DNA of 12,397 nucleotides from Desulfovibrio sp. (lineage in GTDB: Bacteria > Desulfobacterota > Desulfovibrionia > Desulfovibrionales > Desulfovibrionaceae), in contig JALHHV010000020.1 in NCBI GenBank assembly GCA_022837365.1, positions 1 through 12,397 of the forward strand, given 5' to 3'. The notes below the pieces were generated by a model. The model was not told where the DNA came from. It saw nothing but the letters and a program-made list of their open reading frames with translations, and made no database searches. Made by a program: the position numbers and the translations under genes. This document shows positions 7,836 to 12,397 of the stretch, piece after piece (position 1 is the first letter of the stretch; the number at the start of each line of letters is the position of its first letter).

Positions 7836-8339
7836 CTAGCGGTTGCCGCCTTCGCAACCGGTTTCATACCAGCACTGGCTCAGATCGGCGTCGCTGATCG
7901 CGGCCTTCTCGCCCAGGGCGACCTTGGGAGCGATGAGGGCGGTCTCGGTGAACAGCAGTTCGTTTTCGAGGTCGCCAGCTTCGGGCTTGCCGTCGAAGGG
8001 CTTGATGGAGCCTTCAGGGGTGGTACGAATGGGGAACTTGAAGCGCTTCACATTCCCGTTGCGGAACTTGACGGTCCACATGATGGAGTCGGCCGAGCGC
8101 ATGGGGATGCAGGTGCCGCCCATGGGCGCGAAGTCGGCGTAGGGGCGGGCCGTGATGGCGCCCTGGGGGCAGATCTTCACGCAGGAGTAGCATTCCCAGC
8201 AGGCTTCGGGCTCCTGGTTGTAGGCCTTCATGGCCTCGGGGTCGAGGATCATGAGGTCGTTGGGGCAGATGTACATGCAAGCGGTCTTTTCGCCACCCTT
8301 GCAGCCGTCACACTTGGACGGGTCAACATAAGTCGGCAT
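7836..8339 (-). CDS. aprB: AprB, adenylylsulfate reductase beta (ferredoxin) subunit
   Basis: A 167-aa iron-sulfur subunit that passes electrons from the donor side (Qmo) to the FAD of AprA. Two [4Fe-4S] motifs are visible: Cys10, Cys13, Cys21, Cys25 with the longer spacing typical of AprB (CxxCx7CxxxCP), and Cys47, Cys50, Cys53, Cys57 (CxxCxxCxxxCP). Trp48 matches the conserved tryptophan described between cluster and flavin in the A. fulgidus structure. Residues from about 105 on form the extended C-terminal tail that wraps the alpha subunit in known structures. The start at 8339 is preceded by GGAGGATAAGGT. It is the first gene of the aprBA operon, about 155 bases downstream of the predicted transcription start. 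Confidence 0.98.
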   Translation of the reverse strand: MPTYVDPSKCDGCKGGEKTACMYICPNDLMILDPEAMKAYNQEPEACWECYSCVKICPQGAITARPYADFAPMGGTCIPMRSADSIMWTVKFRNGNVKRFKFPIRTTPEGSIKPFDGKPEAGDLENELLFTETALIAPKVALGEKAAISDADLSQCWYETGCEGGNR

Positions 8340-8494
8340 ACCTTATCCTCCAACTCAGCGAATTAAGGGGTTATACCTTGTCAGCCTCAACCCATGCGGA
8401 TCCCACCATCATGTCGATGGAGGCTGAAAAAGCAGGTTCGGGAGCCTGCCTTTTCGGACTGCATCGCCGCCTGGCGGCCTAATCGTGTTGCTTG
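8340..8494 (-). promoter_or_regulatory. Structured 5' leader of the aprBA transcript
   Basis: If the promoter at 8501-8528 is right, aprB has a leader of about 155 nt. Read on the minus strand it contains, in order: a small dyad (GCCGCC/GGCGGC, 8466-8478), a terminator-like hairpin with a T run (8427-8454), an 8-bp long-range stem (8420-8427 with 8381-8388) enclosing a 5-bp hairpin (8406-8410 with 8416-8420), and the aprB ribosome site. The leader could regulate by attenuation or stabilise the message. I do not recognise a known riboswitch class, and no leader peptide with a clear ribosome site was seen. Confidence 0.5.
8427..8454 (-). terminator. Terminator-like hairpin inside the apr leader
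   Basis: GCAGG (8432-8436) pairs with CCTGC (8445-8449) around an 8-nt loop. On the minus strand it is followed by TTTTT (reverse of 8427-8431) and preceded by AAAA, which can extend the stem past a bulge. On the plus strand it is also followed by CTTTT, so it is bidirectional in form. It lies about 90 bases before the aprB start, between the predicted promoter and the gene. It is therefore either a leaky attenuator for apr or the end of an unrelated short transcript. The stem is short, so efficiency is uncertain. Confidence 0.45.
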
Positions 8495-8509
8495 TGACCG
8501 ATTTAACAA
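8492..8509 (-). promoter_or_regulatory. Rex-type operator over the apr promoter
   Basis: On the minus strand the bases read TTGTTAAATCGGTCACAA. Compared with the Rex consensus TTGTGAAATATTTCACAA, the outer positions match at TTGT, AAAT and TCACAA. Rex is an NADH/NAD+-sensing repressor, and sites of this type are reported ahead of sulfate-reduction genes in Desulfovibrionales. The site covers the -10 hexamer and the expected start point, the classic position for repression. A CRP/FNR-family regulator with a TGTGA-N6-TCACA site is the main alternative. Confidence 0.65.
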
Positions 8510-8528
8510 TGTGGCCCGATAGTGTCAA
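8501..8528 (-). promoter_or_regulatory. Sigma-70-type promoter of aprBA
   Basis: On the minus strand there is a perfect -35 hexamer TTGACA (reverse of 8523-8528), a 16-bp spacer, and a -10 hexamer TTAAAT (reverse of 8501-8506; 4 of 6 matches to TATAAT). The start point would fall near 8492-8495. This fits the very high expression known for APS reductase genes. A one-base shift of the -10 (TAAATC, 17-bp spacer) is a poorer alternative. Confidence 0.65.
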
Positions 8529-8532
8529 GCAA

Positions 8533-8553
8533 CTTGTTCAAACCCTTCACAAG
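8533..8553 (-). promoter_or_regulatory. Second imperfect dyad upstream of the apr -35
   Basis: The plus-strand core reads TTGTTCAAACCCTTCACAA. Its outer arms CTTGT/ACAAG are perfect inverted repeats, and the inner part resembles a Rex or CRP/FNR half-site pair with one extra spacer base. Its centre is about 49 bp upstream of the predicted start point, a position from which an activator or a second repressor copy could act. Confidence 0.35.
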
Positions 8554-9126
8554 GATACGCCATCGCACTGTTTTTTCGGGATTTATTCGGCTTTTTCACC
8601 ACGTTGCCGCCACCCGTGGGGGCCGGGCCCGCCGCACTGCCCCTTGCGGTGTATCGTGAAGCAGGCAGAGTTTCAAGACCGTCCGCCGCCGATTCCCGGC
8701 CTTTTATCCATTTTTTCACGAAAGACCGTTCGGAACGGGTTTCCCGCGATGAAGGATCGAACCGATTCCGGACCAGAATTCCCGGCTATGACTGTTCAAA
8801 CAAGCAGTTACATGGCGCCGCGACACCAGAGGGACGGGTTTGTGACGGTATGCGCATGCCGCCAAAATGTCACGCGGGCGCGGCCCGCCGCCGCAAGGTA
8901 CGGGCGGGACGAGCCCGTGCTCCCTACGTAACCATCTTGAATTACAGGTATCACAGCCGTCACCGCATCCCGGCCGAGCATGTGCGCCCTGTCTCAAGCA
9001 GGTGACGCCGCGCGCGCGGCCACGGCCGCCGCTTCCCCGGGGGCATCCCCGGGCCTTGCCACTTGCCGAAGAACACGTTTCGGGCTAGGTGGTACGCCAC
9101 ATCACCATCCCAACACAGGTTCCCCC
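8554..9126. other. Divergent intergenic region without a recognised gene
   Basis: Between the apr control sites and the plus-strand gene at 9127 I see no convincing coding sequence. Short open frames on both strands lack ribosome sites and recognisable protein content. The stretch holds an imperfect 16-bp palindrome (8846-8861), a hairpin at 8898-8920 (GTACGGGC with GCCCGTGC, one G-T pair) and a hairpin at 9036-9053 (CCCGGGG/CCCCGGG, loop GCAT). The promoter of the plus-strand operon should lie here, but I could not find a good -35/-10 pair. Confidence 0.5.
8846..8861. promoter_or_regulatory. Candidate operator palindrome in the divergent region
   Basis: CGGTATGCGCATGCCG is a 16-bp inverted repeat with one mismatched base pair. 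It lies within wider GTGAC (8842-8846) and GTCAC (8869-8873) arms. It could bind a dimeric regulator of the plus-strand operon. Nothing else identifies a regulator, and chance occurrence in GC-rich DNA is possible. Confidence 0.25.
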
Positions 9127-10911
9127 ATGCACGACACCAACGATTCCCCGTCCGGCCATCCGGAACGGGATGCCGCGTCCCAGCCGGAGCGCTTCGAACA
9201 GCCTGAACGGTCCGAGCGGTCCGCCCGTCCCGACAGGCCCACCCGCCCGCCCCGCCCCGGCCAGGGCCGCCCCTCTTCCGGCCAGTCACTGGTCGAGACC
9301 ATCATGGAACTCGACCGGGACATCATCCGCCTGCTGGCCAAGCGCGCCCGCCTCTTCCAGAAGGTGCGCGGCAGCCGCCGTCCCGGCGTGTCCTCCGCCC
9401 CCGCGCGCGACACCGTGGCCGAAAAGCAGCTGCGCGAGGCGTGGGAAAGCGCCGCCGCGCGCGTCAGCCGCGACCCGCGCTTCGTGCGCCAGTTGTTCGC
9501 CCTGCTGCAGGAAGTGGAAATCCAGGAGCGCAGCCCCGAAGGCGAGGTGCGCCCCAGCTTCAACCTGGCCCCGCCGCGCCGCCCGGTCTCCATCAATATA
9601 TATGGACCGCTGGCGGCCCGCCCCACCCGGCTGTGGGTGGCGCTGGCCGCCGCCGCCGGTGCCGAGGCCGTCCTCGGAGACGGCGGGGGGGGCGACGGGG
9701 GCGGGGCCATGCTGGGCGACCACCTGATCGACGCCGTGAAGGCGCTGAACCAGGCGGGCGCGCACCTGTCGTGGGAAGGCGACGCCACCGTGCGCAGCAA
9801 GGGCGGCGACGCCCTGGACTTCACCGACAAGGTCATCTACGCGGGCGACGATTCCCTGAATTTCCACCTGCTGGCCGCGCTGTCCCTTGGAGCCGTCGGC
9901 AAGGTCAAGTTCACCGGCGGCCCGGCCCTGAAGATGACCGACACCACCGCCCTGCGCCAGTTCCTGCCGCAGCTCGGCGCGCGCCTGGCCCCCGTGGTCC
10001 CCAAGTCGTCCGGCCTGCCGGTGCGTCTGGAATGTTCCGGCGTGCTGCCCGACGAGGCGCGCATCCCGGCCGAACTGCCCGCCGACGCGCTGACCGCGCT
10101 GCTGCTGGCCGCCCCGTTCTGGAACGCCGCCATCACCCTGCACTGTGCCGACCACCCGGACGCCGCCTCCTGCATCGCCGAGGTGCTGCCCCTGCTCAGG
10201 GCCTGCAAGGCCGACGTGACCACGCTGGGCGAAACCGGCGAGGCCGCCCTGTCGGTGCGCATCGCCCCCACGGCCAGGCTGCGCGTGCCCAAGGCCCCGG
10301 CCATGGGCATCGATCCGCTGGTGGCCGCCGTGATGCTGGCCATGCCCGCCTTCACCGGCGGCGAGGCCCGGCTTTCCGGCGCCTGGGATGCTGCCCAGCC
10401 CCATGCCGCTCAGGTGCTGGACCTGCTGCGCGCCTCGGGCCTCGTGGTCACCGCCGACGCCAAGGGCGTGGCCGCCAGACCCGCCATGAAGCCCTCGGTG
10501 CAGGCCGCGCCCGCGCCCACCGCCCCGCTGGACGCCTCCGCCCTGCCCCTCGACTACGCCCCGCTGGCGCTGGCCCTGGCCGCCGCCACGGCCCGCGCGG
10601 CCAAGGTGGACGTGGTGCCCGCGCCGCTCCTGCCCGAAGGGGTGGACGAAGTGACGGCCGCCGGTTCCAGGGCCCCGGCCAATGGTTCACCCTGGGCCAG
10701 CCCCACGGCGGCCTGGACGTTCGGCCTGGCGCTGGGCGCGCTGCTGCGCCCCGGCCTGCACCTGTCCAACCCCGGCAACGTGACCGAACTGATGCCGGGC
10801 TTCTGGGCGCTGTACAACGGCCTGCCCTCGCCCGAGAACGCCCCGCGCAAGCCCAAGGAGCAGAAGGATGACGGCGCCAAACCCGCTCGACGACGCATCA
10901 TTGCCGAATAG
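9127..10911 (+). CDS. Chorismate-mutase-like / degenerate EPSP-synthase-like fusion protein
   Basis: A 594-aa soluble protein. Residues 1-53 are a Pro/Arg/Glu-rich, probably disordered leader with repeated QPER-like units. Residues 54-135 resemble AroQ-type chorismate mutase (LVETIMELDRDIIRLLAKR, then ARDTVAEKQL). Asp95 and Glu99 match E. coli Asp48 and Glu52, but Arg51 is Ala98. Residues 150-575 follow EPSP synthase along their length (TGGP at 263-266, LTALLLAAP at 322-330, GFW near 560), close to the usual 425 residues. Catalytic positions appear lost: Lys22 is Ala163, Arg124 is Thr271, SSQ is PAD (318-320), Lys340/Glu341/Arg344 are Ala422/Ala423/His426, the DHR before Arg386 is DYA (476-478), and Lys411 is Glu554. 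Arg168 (Arg27) and Asp396 (Asp313) remain. It therefore looks like a pseudoenzyme or an enzyme with changed chemistry. ATG 9127 has only a weak CAGG ribosome site; an in-frame ATG at 8980 would add a noncoding-like stretch. Confidence 0.8.
   Translation: MHDTNDSPSGHPERDAASQPERFEQPERSERSARPDRPTRPPRPGQGRPSSGQSLVETIMELDRDIIRLLAKRARLFQKVRGSRRPGVSSAPARDTVAEKQLREAWESAAARVSRDPRFVRQLFALLQEVEIQERSPEGEVRPSFNLAPPRRPVSINIYGPLAARPTRLWVALAAAAGAEAVLGDGGGGDGGGAMLGDHLIDAVKALNQAGAHLSWEGDATVRSKGGDALDFTDKVIYAGDDSLNFHLLAALSLGAVGKVKFTGGPALKMTDTTALRQFLPQLGARLAPVVPKSSGLPVRLECSGVLPDEARIPAELPADALTALLLAAPFWNAAITLHCADHPDAASCIAEVLPLLRACKADVTTLGETGEAALSVRIAPTARLRVPKAPAMGIDPLVAAVMLAMPAFTGGEARLSGAWDAAQPHAAQVLDLLRASGLVVTADAKGVAARPAMKPSVQAAPAPTAPLDASALPLDYAPLALALAAATARAAKVDVVPAPLLPEGVDEVTAAGSRAPANGSPWASPTAAWTFGLALGALLRPGLHLSNPGNVTELMPGFWALYNGLPSPENAPRKPKEQKDDGAKPARRRIIAE
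9685..9692 (+). repeat. G8 homopolymer tract inside the fusion gene
   Basis: Eight consecutive G residues are followed within 20 bases by G5 and G4 runs, all in frame and encoding a Gly-rich loop (GDGGGGDGGG, residues 184-193). The tract could slip in replication and shift the frame, and the run set could form a G-quadruplex on the coding strand. Here the frame is intact. Confidence 0.6.
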
Positions 10912-11134
10912 CATCCCCGAGCTGGAGGCCCAGATGGCCCTGCTCGAGGAGGAACGCCGCGCCTGCGAGGCCACCGTGCGGCGCCTGAGCGAGTCCGAGC
11001 GCCCCGGCGAGGGCATCTTCTTCGCGCAGGAAATCCACGAGGCGCGCCAGCGCAAGCTGCAACTGGAAGTGCAGAAGGAGTTGCGGCGGGTGCGCATCAA
11101 CCGCCTGCGGCTGGACGCCAATTCCATGTTCTAG
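10868..11134 (+). CDS. Small helical coiled-coil protein, unknown function
   Basis: An 88-aa protein not recognised as a known family. It is highly charged: residues 17-42 (PELEAQMALLEEERRACEA onward) and 50-82 are predicted helices rich in Glu, Arg, Leu and Gln with heptad-like spacing, separated by a SERPGEG turn. This gives a likely helical hairpin or coiled coil. There is one cysteine (Cys33), no signal peptide and no membrane segment. AAGGAG at 10855-10860 lies 7 bases before ATG 10868, which strongly supports the start. The gene overlaps the last 44 bases of the fusion gene in another frame, so the two are probably translationally coupled and the products may interact (inference). Confidence 0.8.
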   Translation: MTAPNPLDDASLPNSIPELEAQMALLEEERRACEATVRRLSESERPGEGIFFAQEIHEARQRKLQLEVQKELRRVRINRLRLDANSMF

Positions 11135-11146
11135 TTCATGACCCGC

Positions 11147-11181
11147 CGGGGGAGGCGACGCACCGCGCGTCGCCTCCCCCG
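11147..11181 (+). repeat. Perfect 15-bp hairpin after the small coiled-coil gene
   Basis: Bases 11147-11161 (CGGGGGAGGCGACGC) pair perfectly with 11167-11181, with a 5-nt loop ACCGC. The stem is very GC-rich and starts 12 bases after the stop codon at 11134. There is no T tract after it (CGCCGTTCGC follows), so it is not a standard intrinsic terminator. It may slow or partly end transcription, or protect the upstream message from 3' decay, before the aminotransferase gene. Confidence 0.55.
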
Positions 11182-11189
11182 CGCCGTTC

Positions 11190-11220
11190 GCGGTCCGCCG
11201 CCGGCTTCGCGCCGGACCGC
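11190..11220 (+). repeat. Second hairpin before the aminotransferase gene
   Basis: GCGGTCCG (11190-11197) pairs with CGGACCGC (11213-11220) around a 15-nt GC-rich loop. It lies 32 bases before the aminotransferase ATG and follows the 15-bp hairpin by 8 bases. No T tract follows. It marks this 118-bp gap as a likely RNA processing or partial termination region. Confidence 0.45.
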
Positions 11221-11252
11221 CCGCAGCACCGATCAACCGCCGAGGTCACAGC

Positions 11253-12397
11253 ATGTCGCTCATCTCCCAGCAGATTTCCGGGTACCTTGAACGTTCGTCG
11301 TGGATCCGCAAGATGTTCGAGGCGGGCATCGCCCTCAAGCAGCAGTACGGCGAAGAGGCCGTGTGCGACTTCAGCCTGGGCAACCCCGACCTGCCCGCCC
11401 CGCCCGCCGTGGCCCAGGCCCTGCGCGAACTGGCCGACCACGCGGGCGAACCCTTCGCCTTCGGCTACATGCCCAACGGCGGCTATCCGTGGGCGCGGGC
11501 GAAGCTGGCCGCGCATCTTTCGCGGGAGCAGGGCGTGGACCTGACCACCGACGACGTGGTGCTCACCTGCGGCGCGGCGGGCGGGCTGAACGCCTTCCTG
11601 CGCGCGGTGCTGGAACCCGGCGACGAAGTGCTGGCCGTGTCCCCGTTCTTCGTGGAGTACGGCTTCTACGTGGCCAACCACGGCGGCATCTTCCGCACCG
11701 TGGGCTCGAAGCCCGACACCTTCGCGCTGGACGTGGCCGCCATAGAGGCCGCCATCGGCCCCAAGACGCGCGCGCTCATCGTCAACTCGCCCAACAACCC
11801 CACCGGGGTCATCTACAACCGGGCGGAACTGACCGAACTGGCGGCGGCGCTGGGCCGCGCATCGGCAAGGCACGGGCGGCCCATCTTCCTCATCTCGGAC
11901 GAGCCGTACCGCTTCCTGTCCTACGATGGCGACGAGGTGCCCTCGCTGCTGCCCCTGTACCCGCACGCGGTGGTGGTCAGTTCGTTCTCCAAGAACCTTT
12001 CGCTGGCGGGCGAACGGCTGGGCTACATCGCCCTGTCCCCGCTGATGGAAGGCCGGGGCACGCTGACGGCCGCGCTGCTGCTGACCAACCGCATCCTCGG
12101 CTTCGTGAACCCGCCCGCCGTGGGCCAGCACCTGATGGCAAAGGCGCTGGGCTCGCAGGTGGACGCAGGCATCTACGCCCGACGCCGCGACCTCATGGCG
12201 CGCATCCTGCGCGACGCGGGGTATGAATTCCAGATGCCCGCCGGGGCGTTCTACTTCTTCCCCAAGGCACCGGGCGGCGACGACGTGAAATTCGTCAACC
12301 GGCTGATGGAAGAGAAGGTGCTGGCCGTGCCCGGTTCCGGCTTCGGCGGGCCGGGGCATTTCCGGCTGACCTTCTGCGTGGGCGAGGATGTGATCGC
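11253..12397 (+). CDS. PLP-dependent class I/II aminotransferase (3' end beyond window)
   Basis: 381 complete codons are visible and the frame is open to the window edge, so the gene is partial at its C-terminus. The family is usually about 390 residues, so little is missing. Fold-type I aminotransferase features are present: NNPTG at residues 181-185, Asp216 and Tyr219 in SDEPYR (expected to contact the PLP ring), Lys247 in SSFSKNLSLAGERLGY (Schiff-base lysine), and Arg371 in FRLTFC (substrate carboxylate). It should transfer amino groups between an amino acid and a 2-oxo acid in the cytoplasm. Substrate cannot be read from sequence; aspartate or aromatic substrates are plausible. The start at 11253 has GAGGT 6-10 bases upstream. 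It follows the small coiled-coil gene by 118 bp containing two hairpins, so it may be partly separate from that operon. Confidence 0.9.
   Translation, partial: MSLISQQISGYLERSSWIRKMFEAGIALKQQYGEEAVCDFSLGNPDLPAPPAVAQALRELADHAGEPFAFGYMPNGGYPWARAKLAAHLSREQGVDLTTDDVVLTCGAAGGLNAFLRAVLEPGDEVLAVSPFFVEYGFYVANHGGIFRTVGSKPDTFALDVAAIEAAIGPKTRALIVNSPNNPTGVIYNRAELTELAAALGRASARHGRPIFLISDEPYRFLSYDGDEVPSLLPLYPHAVVVSSFSKNLSLAGERLGYIALSPLMEGRGTLTAALLLTNRILGFVNPPAVGQHLMAKALGSQVDAGIYARRRDLMARILRDAGYEFQMPAGAFYFFPKAPGGDDVKFVNRLMEEKVLAVPGSGFGGPGHFRLTFCVGEDVI

Noticed and set aside
8485..8931. A 148-aa plus-strand frame in the apr upstream region (with others at 8604-9005 and 8716-8997)
   Set aside because: The first starts across the apr promoter and operator, and none shows a ribosome site, domain or consistent codon bias. 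I treat the stretch as noncoding.
8980..9126. An N-terminal extension of the fusion protein from the ATG at 8980
   Set aside because: The 49 extra residues look like translated noncoding sequence and include the 9036-9053 hairpin. No ribosome site precedes 8980. The site at 9127 is itself weak, so the choice is not certain.
9592..9610. An AT-rich island (AATATATATGG) in the GC-rich fusion gene, resembling a -10 box
   Set aside because: It encodes the conserved-looking INIYG segment in frame, no -35 lies at the right distance, and no gene starts just after it. The rare codons are noted but not enough for a call.
9286..10404. A 372-codon minus-strand frame opposite the fusion gene, and similar frames at 11136-12359
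   Set aside because: They are Gly/Gln/His/Arg-rich shadows in the frame opposite well-supported plus-strand genes, without ribosome sites.
1..12397. CRISPR arrays, tRNA or rRNA genes, insertion sequences, attachment sites
   Set aside because: I looked for regular direct repeats, transposase frames with terminal inverted repeats and tRNA-like ends, and found none. The window looks like stable core genome around a metabolic locus.

Overview
The window reads as a chromosomal segment of a GC-rich, sulfate-reducing deltaproteobacterium of the Desulfovibrio / Nitratidesulfovibrio type. The basis is the complete dissimilatory APS-reduction locus (aprBA next to qmoABC plus the trailing gene often called qmoD), in the order known for Desulfovibrio vulgaris, with strongly G/C-ended codons. 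The species assignment is inference.

Layout. Positions 1-148 hold two converging terminators: one for an unseen plus-strand gene to the left, and one for the minus-strand qmo genes. From about 8500 down to 149 everything is on the minus strand, transcribed right to left: apr promoter and leader, aprB (8339-7836), aprA (7793-5796), a 147-bp gap with two strong hairpins, qmoA (5648-4410), qmoB (4403-2139), qmoC (2125-971) and qmoD (886-149). Each gene has a clear Shine-Dalgarno sequence, which in two cases moves the start downstream of the longest open frame. From 9127 to the right edge three genes run on the plus strand: a 594-aa protein joining a chorismate-mutase-like segment to an EPSP-synthase-like fold, an 88-aa coiled-coil protein overlapping its 3' end, and a PLP-dependent class I/II aminotransferase cut by the window edge.

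How the genes work together. AprBA reduces adenosine 5'-phosphosulfate to sulfite and AMP in the cytoplasm. QmoABC is the membrane complex thought to carry electrons from menaquinol to AprBA: QmoC holds the membrane cytochrome b and two Fe-S clusters, and QmoA and QmoB are HdrA-like flavoproteins. The apr promoter has a consensus -35 (TTGACA), and its -10 region is overlapped by a dyad, TTGTTAAATCGGTCACAA, that closely fits the Rex redox-repressor operator. This suggests NAD(H)-responsive control.

Most unusual content. The 594-aa protein keeps the overall sequence pattern of EPSP synthase but appears to have lost nearly all catalytic positions (Lys22, Arg124, the SSQ motif, Lys340/Glu341/Arg344, Arg386 and Lys411 by E. 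coli numbering), and its chorismate-mutase-like part is also degenerate. Its overlap with a small coiled-coil gene and proximity to an aminotransferase, divergent from the APS reductase genes, make it the best candidate here for an undescribed function. Alignments were done by eye.
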